64,000 nt of DNA from contig NZ_CP025430.1 in NCBI RefSeq assembly GCF_002847445.1, forward strand, positions 434,001 through 498,000, given 5' to 3'. The stretch is from Paracoccus zhejiangensis. GTDB lineage: Bacteria; Pseudomonadota; Alphaproteobacteria; Rhodobacterales; Rhodobacteraceae. Numbering within the stretch: the first letter of the stretch is position 1; each line of letters begins with the position of its first letter. Made by a program: the position numbers and the translations under genes. Positions 24,246 to 33,500 of this stretch are shown here, piece by piece. The notes under the pieces are model-generated. The model saw only the letters and a program-made list of their open reading frames with translations, was not told where the DNA came from and searched no databases.

Positions 24246-25409
24246 ATGACCGAGGTGAAAGCCGCGGCCGGGGATGACATGCCCGGCGAACTGAAGGGGG
24301 CGATGCTTGGGTTCGTCAGCGAACTCAAGAGCTTCCGCGACGATATTCAGAGCAAACTTCAAGCACAGGACGACCGCATGACCATGCTGGACCGCAAGAC
24401 CGCTTTCCGGGGCCGCAGCCCTTTGTCTACCCATGCCGAGGTCGAGGTGCCGCATCAGAAGGCCTTCAACGCCTATCTGCGCAGCGGCGATGATGACGCG
24501 CTGCGCGGCATCGCTCTGGAAGGCAAGGGCCTGACGGTTGCCAGCGATGGCGGGTTCCTCGCCGCGCCGCAGGTGGCCGAGGCGGTGCAGGCGGTGCTGC
24601 GCTCGGGTGCCTCGCTGCGCAAGCTGGCGAACGTGGTGACGGTCGAGAGCGCGAGTTACGAGGTTCTGGTCGACAAGGGCGATCTGGGGGCTGGCTGGGC
24701 CAGCGAGACCCAGACGGCCGAGACCGGTGCGGGGGGCATCGAGCGTATCTCGATCCCGGTGCACGAACTGTCGGCCATGCCCAAGGCCAGCCAGCGGCTG
24801 CTGGACGATGCGGCCTTCGACGTGGAGGCCTGGCTGGCCGAGCGGATCGCCGACAAGTTCGCCCGGGCCGAGGCCGCGGCCTTCATCACCGGCGATGGTG
24901 CAGGCAAGCCGCGCGGCATCCTGTCCTATGCCACGGCGGAGGCCGGCAGCGAGGGCGAGGGCCAGATCGGCACGGTCGCCAGCGGCAACCTGGGTGATTT
25001 CGCCCCGGTCGATCCCGCAGACGCGCTGATCGACCTGGTCTATGCGCTGGGCGCGGAATACCGCGCCAATGCCAGCTTCCTGATGAACTCGAAAACGGCG
25101 GCGGCGGTGCGCAAGCTGAAGGATGCCGAGGGCCGGTTCATCTGGGCGGACGGGCTGGCGGCCGGCCAGCCGGCGCAACTGTTGGGCTATCCGGTGATGG
25201 TCAGCGAGGACATGCCGGACCTGGACATCGAGTCGCTCTCGATCGCCTTTGGCGATTTCCGCGCCGCCTATACCGTGGTCGAGCGCCCGGACCTGCGGGT
25301 GCTGCGCGATCCGTTCAGCGCCAAGCCGCATGTGCTGTTCTATGCCACCAAGCGCGTCGGCGGCGGCGTCACCGATTTCCGTGCCGTGAAGCTGATGAAA
25401 TTCGCCTGA
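24246..25409 (+). CDS. GTA gene 5: major capsid protein
   Basis: This 387-residue HK97-fold capsid protein starts with a charged helical scaffold-like delta region (about residues 1-60, containing ELKSFRDDIQSKLQAQDDRM), cleaved by the protease in relatives. The shell domain follows, with VASDGGFLAAPQVAEAVQ, GDGAGKPRGILSY and the C-terminal FGDFRAAYTVVERPDLRVL. Start ATG at 24246 is preceded by GGAGAAGGG. A 174-bp non-coding, highly structured spacer follows. Confidence 0.95.
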   Translation: MTEVKAAAGDDMPGELKGAMLGFVSELKSFRDDIQSKLQAQDDRMTMLDRKTAFRGRSPLSTHAEVEVPHQKAFNAYLRSGDDDALRGIALEGKGLTVASDGGFLAAPQVAEAVQAVLRSGASLRKLANVVTVESASYEVLVDKGDLGAGWASETQTAETGAGGIERISIPVHELSAMPKASQRLLDDAAFDVEAWLAERIADKFARAEAAAFITGDGAGKPRGILSYATAEAGSEGEGQIGTVASGNLGDFAPVDPADALIDLVYALGAEYRANASFLMNSKTAAAVRKLKDAEGRFIWADGLAAGQPAQLLGYPVMVSEDMPDLDIESLSIAFGDFRAAYTVVERPDLRVLRDPFSAKPHVLFYATKRVGGGVTDFRAVKLMKFA

Positions 25410-25426
25410 TCGGGGATCGGGCGAAA

Positions 25427-25544
25427 GGGGGCCGCGCAGCACGCGCCGGGCTGACCGGCACAACTGTCCGCGCGCGCTGAAGCCAGGTGCGCGGGCGCGA
25501 CCCCCGACCTGCGCCGCCCTGTCCCTCGGGATGGAGCGGCGCAG
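25427..25544 (+). other. Structured spacer RNA between GTA capsid and connector genes
   Basis: GGGGGCCGCGC (25427-25437) pairs with GCGCGACCCCC (25495-25505), one mismatch in 11. This encloses a GCCGG/CCGGC hairpin and a CCGCGC/GCGCGG hairpin, i.e. a junction of three stems. A second unit, CTGCGCCGC (25509-25517) with GCGGCGCAG (25536-25544), has an inner TCCC/GGGA. No gene is seen in this gap. Likely roles are mRNA stabilisation of the capsid message or attenuation; neither is shown. Confidence 0.45.
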
Positions 25545-25583
25545 TGGATTTCTGGCGGAATGGCAGCAGGGAAGGTTCGGGAG

Positions 25584-26201
25584 ATGTTGCTGATCGAAGA
25601 AACGGCGCCGACGGCGGAGGCGCTGCCGGTCGCCCAGCTGCGCGCGCATCTGCGGCTGGGTTCGGGATTTGGGCTGGCCGATGACGAGGCGGAGAGCGCG
25701 GCGCTGGCGGGGTTCCTGCGTGCCGCCATCGCGACGATCGAGGGGCGCACCGGCAAGGTGCTGCTGACGCGACGCTTCGTGATGCGGCTGGATGACTGGC
25801 GCGACCGGCTGGGGCAGACCCTGCCGCTGGCCCCGGTGATCGCGGTCGAGCGGATCGAGATCGAGGACGGGCAGGGCACGGTCACGGAATTGCCGGCGGA
25901 AAGCTGGCGGCTGATCGGTGACCTGCAGCGGCCGATGATCCTGCCGGCGGGGGTGATCCTGCCGCATGTGCCGCGGCTCGGCTCGGTCGCGGTGACGTTC
26001 ATGGCGGGGTTCGGCGACAGTTGGGACAGGGTGCCGGCGGATCTGGCGCAGGCGGTGCTGATGCTGGCGGCGCAGTTCTATGAGGACCGCAGTTCCGGCG
26101 CGGCGAAATCGGCGCTGCCCTTTGGCGTCAGCGCGCTGATCGAGCGCTGGCGGGCGGTGCGCACGCTGGCCGGGCGCGGCGCGGTTCGGGAGGGGCGGTG
26201 A
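25584..26201 (+). CDS. GTA gene 6: head-tail connector
   Basis: This 205-residue protein contains SAALAGFLRAAIATIEGRTG and LAQAVLMLAAQFYEDRSS, the helical pattern of phage gp6-like connector proteins that bind the portal ring. GTA relatives annotate the same position as the head-tail connector. ATG at 25584 is 8 bases behind GGGAAGG; an earlier ATG at 25560 is less well placed. The stop overlaps gene 7 in TGATG. Confidence 0.8.
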   Translation: MLLIEETAPTAEALPVAQLRAHLRLGSGFGLADDEAESAALAGFLRAAIATIEGRTGKVLLTRRFVMRLDDWRDRLGQTLPLAPVIAVERIEIEDGQGTVTELPAESWRLIGDLQRPMILPAGVILPHVPRLGSVAVTFMAGFGDSWDRVPADLAQAVLMLAAQFYEDRSSGAAKSALPFGVSALIERWRAVRTLAGRGAVREGR

Positions 26202-26539
26202 TGGCCGAGCCAAGGCTGAACCTGCCGATGATCCTCGAGACGCCCGAGCGGCAGGGCGATGGCGCGGGCGGGTATCGCACCGTCTGGCAGGTGGTCGGCC
26301 AGCTCTGGGCGGGCTTGAGCGCCGTCAGCGGGGCCGAGCGCTCGGGTCAGGCGGGGGCACAGAGCGTCGTCACCTGGCGGATCGTGACGCGGGGGGCACC
26401 CGAGGGCGATCCGCGCCGGCCAAGGCCCGAGCAGCGTTTGCGCATGGGGTTGCGGTTGTTCCGCATCGATGCGGTGGCCGAGCGCGATGGCGATGGCCGC
26501 TATCTCACCTGCTTTGCCCGAGAGGAGAAACGGACATGA
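26201..26539 (+). CDS. GTA gene 7: head completion / head-tail adaptor protein
   Basis: This 112-residue protein carries the head-closure family pattern: LNLPMILETPERQGDGAGGY, then WAGLSAVSGAER, then RMGLRLFRIDAVAERD. This beta-rich adaptor sits under the connector. AGGGG at 26191-26195 supports the ATG at 26201. It overlaps gene 8 by ATGA. Confidence 0.82.
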   Translation: MAEPRLNLPMILETPERQGDGAGGYRTVWQVVGQLWAGLSAVSGAERSGQAGAQSVVTWRIVTRGAPEGDPRRPRPEQRLRMGLRLFRIDAVAERDGDGRYLTCFAREEKRT

Positions 26540-26955
26540 GCTATGCGGCGGGCGCGGCCCTGCAGGCGGCTGTCTATCAACAGCTCTGCGCCGATCCGGC
26601 GCTGGCCGGGCTGGTGGGCGACGCGATCTTCGACGCCATGCCGGTCGAGGCGCCGGGCGGAACCTATGTGGCGCTGGGGCCGGACGAGGCGCGCGATGCG
26701 GGGGACATGACCGGGCGCGGCTCGCGCCATGATTTCATCGTTTCGGTTCTGTCGGGGTCCGAGGGGAGCGGCGGCTTTCGCGAGGTGAAGGCGGTCGCAG
26801 GCGCGGTGGCCGAGGCGCTGGAGACGTCCCGGCTGGACCTCGATCGGGGGCATCTGGCGGGGCTGTGGTTCCTGCGCGCACGGGCGCTGCGAGTGGAAAA
26901 TGGGGCGGGGCGGCGGGTCGATCTGACCTTTCGCGCGCGGATTGATCTGGGTTGA
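26536..26955 (+). CDS. GTA gene 8: DUF3168 tail terminator protein
   Basis: This 139-residue protein matches the DUF3168 family in GAALQAAVYQQLCADPALAGLVGD and YVALGPDEARDAGDM, with the later GSRHDFIVSVLSGSEGS. Family members cap the tail tube and join it to the head. It is translationally coupled to gene 7 by ATGA. Confidence 0.86.
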   Translation: MSYAAGAALQAAVYQQLCADPALAGLVGDAIFDAMPVEAPGGTYVALGPDEARDAGDMTGRGSRHDFIVSVLSGSEGSGGFREVKAVAGAVAEALETSRLDLDRGHLAGLWFLRARALRVENGAGRRVDLTFRARIDLG

Positions 26956-26967
26956 GGAGACAGGAAA

Positions 26968-27381
26968 ATGGCAGTGCAGAACGGGCGTGACCTGCTGATC
27001 AAGATGGACATGATCGGCGACGGCTCTTTCGAGACGGTCGGCGGGCTGCGCGCCTCGCGGCTGGCCTTCAACGCCGAGACGGTGGATGTGACCAGCCTCG
27101 AGAGCGAGGGCGGCTGGCGCGAGCTTCTGGCCGGGGCGGGCGTGCGCAGCGCCTCGATCTCGGGCTCGGGCGTGTTCCGCGATGCCGCGAGCGATGGCCG
27201 TGCGCGGCAGGTGTTCTTTGACGGCGAGGTGCCGCGCTTCCAGGTGATCATCCCGGATTTCGGTATCGTCGAGGGGCCGTTCCAGATCACCAGCCTGGAA
27301 TATGCCGGCAGCCATAATGGCGAGGCGACTTATGAGCTGACGCTGGCCTCGGCCGGGGCGCTGAGCTTCGTGGCGTTGTGA
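26968..27381 (+). CDS. GTA gene 9: major tail protein
   Basis: This 137-residue tail-tube protein of the TP901-1 type reads MAVQNGRDLLIKMDMIGDG at the N-terminus. The beta-rich VDVTSLESEGGWRELLAGAGV and C-terminal YELTLASAGALSFVAL follow. AGGAGACAGG precedes the start, the strongest ribosome binding site in the tail block, fitting a protein needed in many copies. Its stop overlaps the gene 10 start (TGATG). Confidence 0.9.
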   Translation: MAVQNGRDLLIKMDMIGDGSFETVGGLRASRLAFNAETVDVTSLESEGGWRELLAGAGVRSASISGSGVFRDAASDGRARQVFFDGEVPRFQVIIPDFGIVEGPFQITSLEYAGSHNGEATYELTLASAGALSFVAL

Positions 27382-27695
27382 TGGCAAACCCGATGCGCGG
27401 CGAGGTCGAGGTGACGCTGGATGGCGAGGCTCATCTGGCGCGGCTGACGCTGGGGGCGCTGGCCGAGCTTGAGGCAGGACTGGGCGCAGACAGCATGTTG
27501 GCGCTGGTCGAGCGGTTCGAGCAGGCGCGCTTTTCCAGCCGCGACGTGCTGGCCGTGCTGGTCACCGGCCTGCGCGGCGGTGGCTGGCAGGGGCGGGCCG
27601 AGGATCTGCAGCACGTCGAGATCGGCGGCGGGCCGATGGCGGCGGCGCGGCTGGCGGCGGAACTGCTGGCCCGGGCCTTCCGGCTAGAGCCATGA
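27381..27695 (+). CDS. GTA gene 10: gene-transfer-agent family protein (tail assembly chaperone-like)
   Basis: This 104-residue protein begins MANPMRGEVEVTLDGEAHLA and has LTLGALAELEAGLGADSMLA, the mark of the GTA gp10 family. It probably coats the tape measure together with gene 10.1 during tail assembly, as lambda gpG/gpGT do; this is inference from position. The ATG at 27381 is preferred over the GTG three bases earlier. Confidence 0.82.
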   Translation: MANPMRGEVEVTLDGEAHLARLTLGALAELEAGLGADSMLALVERFEQARFSSRDVLAVLVTGLRGGGWQGRAEDLQHVEIGGGPMAAARLAAELLARAFRLEP

Positions 27696-27895
27696 GCGGG
27701 GCGCCGGAGGGCCGGCCGCGCGGGCTGGACTGGCCGGGGCTGATGCGCGCGGGGATGCGGGGCCTCGGCCTTCGCCCGGCCGAGTTCTGGGCGCTGACCC
27801 CGGCGGAACTGGCGCTGATGCTGGGGATCGAGGCGGGGGCTGCCGCGATGACCCGCGACCGGCTGGCCGAACTGGCGGCGCGCTTTCCCGACTGA
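27692..27895 (+). CDS. GTA gene 10.1: phage tail assembly chaperone
   Basis: This 67-residue protein contains GLGLRPAEFWALTPAELALML, the family signature of short tail assembly chaperones that follow gene 10. It overlaps gene 10 by ATGA. In some phages the two are joined by a frameshift; no slippery heptamer is visible at the junction here. Confidence 0.85.
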   Translation: MSGAPEGRPRGLDWPGLMRAGMRGLGLRPAEFWALTPAELALMLGIEAGAAAMTRDRLAELAARFPD

Positions 27896-27934
27896 GCGGG
27901 CGGGCGCAGGGATTTCTGCAAGCGAGGGCGTTTG

Positions 27935-28588
27935 ATGACGGAGAGCAACGGATTTTCAGTTGGGCTCGACGGGCTGGACGAGGATTTCGACCGAGCCGGC
28001 GCGATGACCGCCGCCTTCGAGGCGGAACTGGCGCGGCTGCGCGAAGAGATGATGTTCACCAGCCGCGAGGTCAGCTCGCTGTCGAGCGGCATCGGCAGCG
28101 GGCTGCGCCGCGCCTTCGAGGGGCTGGTCTTCGACGGGGCGAAACTGTCGGACACGCTGCGCGGGCTGGGACGCTCGATCTCGGACACGATCTTTGCCGT
28201 CGCGATGAAGCCGGTCGAGCAGGCGCTGGCGGGGACGCTGGCGCAGGGGATCGGCGGGGTGATGGCGGGGGCCATGCCCTTTGCCATGGGTGGGGCCTTT
28301 CTGCAGGGGCGGGTGATGCCCTTTGCCAAGGGCGGCGTGGTCAGCCAGCCGACAACCTTCCCGATGCGCGGTGCGACCGGGCTGATGGGCGAGGCGGGGT
28401 CCGAGGCGATCATGCCGCTGCGGCGCGGGGCCGATGGCCGGCTGGGGGTCGCGGCGACCGGTGGCGGCCGGGCGATCAATATCACCATGAACGTGACCAC
28501 GCCCGATGTGGCGGGCTTCCGGCGCAGCCAGTCGCAGATCGCGGCAGAGCTGGGCCGGGCCCTGTCGCGCGGCGAGCGGAACGGTTGA
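27935..28588 (+). CDS. GTA gene 11: tail tape measure protein
   Basis: This 217-residue protein is short for a tape measure, as expected for the short GTA tail. It has a helical N-terminal part (FEAELARLREEMMFTSREV), a hydrophobic segment around GGVMAGAMPFAMGGAF, and the C-terminal motif GLMGEAGSEAIMPLRRGADG shared by phage tape measure proteins. GAGGG at 27924-27928 supports the ATG at 27935. Confidence 0.88.
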   Translation: MTESNGFSVGLDGLDEDFDRAGAMTAAFEAELARLREEMMFTSREVSSLSSGIGSGLRRAFEGLVFDGAKLSDTLRGLGRSISDTIFAVAMKPVEQALAGTLAQGIGGVMAGAMPFAMGGAFLQGRVMPFAKGGVVSQPTTFPMRGATGLMGEAGSEAIMPLRRGADGRLGVAATGGGRAINITMNVTTPDVAGFRRSQSQIAAELGRALSRGERNG

Positions 28589-28600
28589 GGAGACAGCAGA

Positions 28601-29233
28601 ATGGCTTTTCATGAGGTGCGCTTTCCGGCCAGCCTGTCCCTTGGCTCGGTCGGCGGGCCGGAACGGCGATCCGAGATCGTGACGCTGGCCAGCGGCTTCG
28701 AGGAGCGGAATTCGCCCTGGGCGCATTCGCGCCGCCGCTATGACGCGGGGATGGGGCTGCGCTCGCTGGACGATGTGCAGGACCTCTTGGCCTTCTTCGA
28801 GGCGCGGGCCGGGCAGCTGCACGGCTTTCGCTGGAAGGACTGGTCGGATTTCAAGAGCAGCAAGCCATCCGCCGCGCCGCAGTTCGGCGACCAGGTGATC
28901 GGGCGGGGCGATGGCGAGCGCCGGGCGTTTCAATTGCTGAAGGCCTATGTCTCGGGCGGCGTGCGCTATGAACGGCCGATCAGCAAGCCGGTGCTGGACA
29001 GCGTCAAGGCCGGGATCGGCAGTATCGAGCTGTTCCCGGGCGCGGGCTATTCGGTCGATCATGCGACCGGGGTCGTCACCTTCGAGACCGCCCCGGCACC
29101 CGGCGTCGCGGTGACGGCGGGGTTCGAGTTCGATGTGCCGGTGCGCTTTGACACCGACAGGATCGCGGTCTCGGTGGCCTCGTTCCAGGCCGGCGACCTG
29201 CCGCAGGTGCCGGTGGTGGAGATCCGGATATGA
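28601..29233 (+). CDS. GTA gene 12: DUF2460 distal tail protein
   Basis: This 210-residue protein begins AFHEVRFPASLSLGSVGGP and has the family stretch GQLHGFRWKDWSDFKSS with a later GAGYSVDHATGVVTFETAPA. DUF2460 proteins form the distal tail ring. The stop overlaps gene 13 by ATGA. Confidence 0.92.
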   Translation: MAFHEVRFPASLSLGSVGGPERRSEIVTLASGFEERNSPWAHSRRRYDAGMGLRSLDDVQDLLAFFEARAGQLHGFRWKDWSDFKSSKPSAAPQFGDQVIGRGDGERRAFQLLKAYVSGGVRYERPISKPVLDSVKAGIGSIELFPGAGYSVDHATGVVTFETAPAPGVAVTAGFEFDVPVRFDTDRIAVSVASFQAGDLPQVPVVEIRI

Positions 29234-30135
29234 GCACGACGACGCTGGCCCGGGCCTGGGCCATCAGCCGCAGGGACGGGCTGGTTCTGGGCTTTACCGA
29301 TCATGACGGGGTGCTGAGTTTCGGCGGCATCCGCTTTCGTCCCGAAACCGGCCTCTCGGCGCGCGCGCTGGTCCAGGCGGCAGGCCTGTCGGTCGACAAT
29401 AGCGAGGCCGAGGGCGCGCTGTCGGATGACGCGATCACCGAGGCCGATCTGATGGCCGGGCTGTGGGACGGGGCCGAGCTGCGGATGTGGGAGGTGGACT
29501 GGCAGCGGCCCACGGAACGCCGGTTGCAGTTTCGCGGCACACTGGGCGAGGTGTCATGCAGCGGCGGTGCCTTCCGGGCCGAGTTGCGCGGCCTGTCCGA
29601 GCCGCTCAACCAGGCGCGCGGGCGGCGCTTTCACCCGCGCTGTTCGGCCATGCTGGGCGACGGCCAGTGCCGCGCCGACCTGGGCCGGGCAGGGATGCGG
29701 GTCGAGGCCGACATCCTCGCGCCGCCGGCTGCCGAGGGAGCGGCCTTTGACCTGTGGGTGACAGGCAGCTTTGCCAGCGGCTGGTTCGAACGCGGGGCGG
29801 TCGAGGTGCTGACTGGGCCGGCGCGGGGGCTGCGCGGCTGGGTGAAGAATGACCGCGCCCTGCCGGGGGGCAGGCGGCGGGTCGATCTGTGGGCGGGGTT
29901 CGGCATCCTGCCCGGGGCGGGCGACCGGCTGCGGCTGGTGGCGGGCTGTGACAAGCACGCCGGGACCTGCCGGGGGAAGTTCGACAACTTCGTGAACTTC
30001 CGTGGCTTCCCGCACCTGCCGAGCGAGGACTGGCTGATGTCGCCCGACAGGGCAAAGCGCGCCCCGGATGCGCGGTCCGCAGGCGATCTGTCGGATTTCA
30101 GCATTTCGGCAGCGCTGGGGGATCGCGATGGGTGA
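29230..30135 (+). CDS. GTA gene 13: DUF2163 baseplate hub protein
   Basis: This 301-residue protein has LARAWAISRRDGLVLGFTDH at the N-terminus. The C-terminal part carries a cysteine-rich region (CSAMLGDGQCRADLG and AGCDKHAGTCRGKFDN), the pattern of a bound Fe-S cluster in GTA hub proteins. FVNFRGFPHLPSEDWL is a recognisable DUF2163 end motif. It overlaps gene 14 by 8 bp. Confidence 0.92.
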   Translation: MSTTTLARAWAISRRDGLVLGFTDHDGVLSFGGIRFRPETGLSARALVQAAGLSVDNSEAEGALSDDAITEADLMAGLWDGAELRMWEVDWQRPTERRLQFRGTLGEVSCSGGAFRAELRGLSEPLNQARGRRFHPRCSAMLGDGQCRADLGRAGMRVEADILAPPAAEGAAFDLWVTGSFASGWFERGAVEVLTGPARGLRGWVKNDRALPGGRRRVDLWAGFGILPGAGDRLRLVAGCDKHAGTCRGKFDNFVNFRGFPHLPSEDWLMSPDRAKRAPDARSAGDLSDFSISAALGDRDG

Positions 30136-30556
30136 GCGGATCGTGCAACTGGCGCGCGGCTGGATCGGCACGCCCTATGTGCATCAGGCAAGCATCAAGG
30201 GCGCGGGCACCGATTGCCTCGGGCTGATCCGTGGCATCTGGCGTGAGCTTCATGGCGACGAGCCGGAGCCGGTTCCGCCCTATTCCGCTGACTGGGGCGA
30301 GGCGGGGCGCGAGGAGAAACTGCTCGACGGCGCGATGCGGCATTTGCACCCGGTGGCCTTGGATGAAGCCGAGGCGCCGGGGCAGGTGCTGCTGTTTCGG
30401 ATGCGCGAGGGCGCCGTTGCCAAGCATCTGGGTATCCTGACGGCGGTGGGCGGGGCCGCGCGCTTTCTCCATGCCTATGACCGCCATGGCGTGATCGAGA
30501 GCCCGTTCGGTGATCCCTGGCGGGCGCGGCTGGTGCGCCGGTTCCGCGTTCCCTGA
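30128..30556 (+). CDS. GTA gene 14: NlpC/P60 cell-wall peptidase
   Basis: This 142-residue tail-tip peptidase cuts peptide bonds in the recipient cell wall. The catalytic Cys is in GAGTDCLGLIRGIW and the His in AKHLGILTAVGG, the NlpC/P60 order. RGWIGTPYVHQAS precedes the Cys as usual. The start at 30128 (MGERIVQLA) has GGGGG upstream; a longer frame overlaps gene 13 further and is not favoured. Confidence 0.92.
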   Translation: MGERIVQLARGWIGTPYVHQASIKGAGTDCLGLIRGIWRELHGDEPEPVPPYSADWGEAGREEKLLDGAMRHLHPVALDEAEAPGQVLLFRMREGAVAKHLGILTAVGGAARFLHAYDRHGVIESPFGDPWRARLVRRFRVP

Positions 30557-30580
30557 GGTGACGAGAGAAGGAGGGCCGGC

Positions 30581-33500
30581 ATGGCCACGTTAGTGCTTGC
30601 AGCCGTGGGTGCCTCGATCGGGGGCGGTTTTGGCGGCGCGTTCCTGGGCCTGTCGGGGGCGGTGATCGGGCGGGCGGTCGGGGCGACCCTGGGCCGCGCC
30701 ATCGATCAGCGCCTGCTGGGCGGCGGCTCGAAGGCGGTCGAGACCGGGCGGATCGACCGTTTGCGCCTGCAGACGGCGGGCGAGGGCACCGCGATCCCGC
30801 AGGTCTGGGGGCAGATGCGCCTGCCGGGCCATGTCATCTGGGCCTCGGCCCTCGAAGAAATCCGGCACGAGCAGGGCGGCGGCAAGGGCGCGCCGAAGCC
30901 GCGCGTGACCGAGATCAGCTATCGCCTGTCGATCGCGCTGGCGCTGTGCGAGGGGCCGATCCTTGGCGTTGGCCGGGTCTGGGCCGATGGCGAGGAGATC
31001 GCCGCAAGCGAGCTGAACATGCGGGTCTATCGCGGTGGCGAGGAGCAACTGCCCGACAGTGCCGTTGCGGCGGAGGATGGCGAGGAGGCACCGGCCTATC
31101 GCGGGCTGGCCTATGTCGTGTTGGAGGACCTGGGACTGGAGCGCTGGGGCAACCGGATGCCGCAGCTGAGCTTCGAGGTGACGGCGGCGGCGCGGGACGG
31201 ATCGGGTCTGGCCGGCGATGTTCGCGCGGTGGCGATGATCCCGGCGACCGGGGAATATGCGCTGGCGACGACCGAGGTGTCGCGGCGCCTTGATCGCTTT
31301 GACGAGCAGCTGGTCAATGTGAACACCCCGGCGGGCGGCACGGATTTCGCCGTCAGCCTGCGGACGCTGAGGCGCGAGCTGCCGAAGGTAGGTTCGGTCT
31401 CGCTGGTGGTGTCCTGGTTCGGGGACGATCTGCGGATCGGCCAGTGCAAACTGCAGCCGAAGGTCGAGCACCGGGGCGCCGACGGGGTCGAGATGCCTTG
31501 GCGGGCTGGCGGCATTGCACGCGCCGAGGCGCAGGAGGTTGCGCGGGTCGAGGGGCGGCCGATCTATGGCGGCACACCTTGCGACCGTTCCGTCATCGAG
31601 GCGTTGCAGGCCATCTCGGCAACGGGCCGCAAGGCGATGTTCTATCCCTTCATCCTGATGGACCAGTTGGCAGGGAACGGCCTGCCCGACCCTCATGGGG
31701 CCGGGGAGCAACCGGTGATGCCCTGGCGCGGGCGGATCACGACCCGCATCGCGGCAGGGCGTGCGGGGTCGAGCCATGGCACGGCGGCGGCGAAGGTCGA
31801 GGTGGATGCGTTTTTCGGAACGGCGGAAGCCTCGGACTTCACCATCGCGGATGGCGGGGTCGGCTATGCCGGGCCGGACGAATGGTCCTATCGCCGCTTC
31901 ATCCTGCACTATGCCCATCTCTGTGCGCTGGCGGGCGGGGTCGATGCCTTCCTGATCGGGTCCGAGATGATCGGCATGACCCAGATCCGGGGCGAGGGGC
32001 GCAGCTATCCGGCCGTCGCACAGCTGAAGCGGCTGGCCGGTGACGTGCGGGCCATCCTCGGGCCCGGGGTCAAGATCAGCTATGCTGCCGACTGGTCGGA
32101 ATATTTCGGCCATCATCCGGGCGAGGGCGAGGTGATGTTCCATCTCGACCCGCTCTGGTCCGATCCGAACATCGATTTCATTGGCATCGACAATTACATG
32201 CCGCTGTCGGACTGGCGCGACGGGGAAGAACATCTGGATGCGCGCTGGCGGCGGATCGACAACCCGGCCTACTTGCGCGCGAATGTCTGTGGCGGCGAGG
32301 GGTATGACTGGCATTACGCCAGCGAGCAGGACCGCCGCGACCAGAACCGCAGCCCGATCCGCGACGGCGCGCATGGCGAGGACTGGATCTGGCGCTACAA
32401 GGATCTGAAGGGCTGGTGGGAGAACCCGCATTTCAACCGCCCCGGCGGAGTTCGGCAGGAGCAGGCGACCGGCTGGGTGCCGGGCTCGAAACCGATCTGG
32501 TTCACCGAGATCGGCTGCGCGGCACTGGACAAGGGCACGAACCAGCCGAACAAGTTCCTCGACGCGATGAGTTCGGAAAGCCGGCTGCCCTATTTCTCGA
32601 ACGGGCGGCGCGATGACGCGGTCCAGACCGCCTATCTGCGGGCGATCATGGACCATTGGTCGAATCCTACCAACAACCCGGCGATGCCGGGCGGGCGCAT
32701 GGTGGATACCGCCCGCGCGCATGTCTGGTGCTGGGATGCGCGGCCTTACCCGGCCTTCCCGCAGCGCGGCGAGTTGTGGAGCGATGGCCCGGCCTGGGAA
32801 CGGGGCCATTGGCTGAACGGGCGCGCGGGAGCGGTGCCGCTGGCCTCGGTCGTGGGGGATATCTGCCGTGAGGCCGGGATCGCCGCGTTTGATACCAGCG
32901 GGCTGTCGGGAACCGTGCGCGGCTATGTCCTTGGCGGCGATGAAACCGGGCGGGCGGCGCTGCAGCCGCTGATGCTGGCTTACGGTTTCGACGCGGTCGA
33001 GCGCGAGGGCGTGCTGCGTTTCGTCATGCGTGACGGGCAGGCGGTGGCGGAACTTGGGCCGGAACATCTGGCGCTGGCCGGGGAGATCGGCGGATTCGAG
33101 GCGGTGCGCGCGGCCGAGCCGGAACTGGCCGGGCGCATCCGCCTGACCCATGTCGAGGCCGGGTCGGATTACACGCCCTGCACCGCCGAGGCGATGTTGC
33201 CGGGCGACGATCCGGTGGCCGTGGCCGACAGCGAGTTTCCGCTGTCGCTGACCCGGGTTGAGGGGCGTGCCATCGCTGAGCGCTGGCTGGCGGAATCGCG
33301 GGTGGCCCGCGATGCCGCGCGCTTTGCCCTGCCGCCCTCGCTGTCGCATCTGGGGGTTGGCGATGTGGTGCGGGTCCGGGGCAGGGATGGTCGCGCGCAT
33401 CGCTGGCGGATCGACCGGGTGGAACGGACGGGCGCGGCAACCGTGGATGCGGTCCGGGTCGAGCCGGGGATCTATCTGCCCGCGCTCACGACCAATGCCG

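Noticed and set aside
23892..26213. A 773-codon minus-strand open frame across GTA protease, capsid and gene 6
   Set aside because: It spans three clear phage-type genes and the non-coding spacer; it is shadow coding only.
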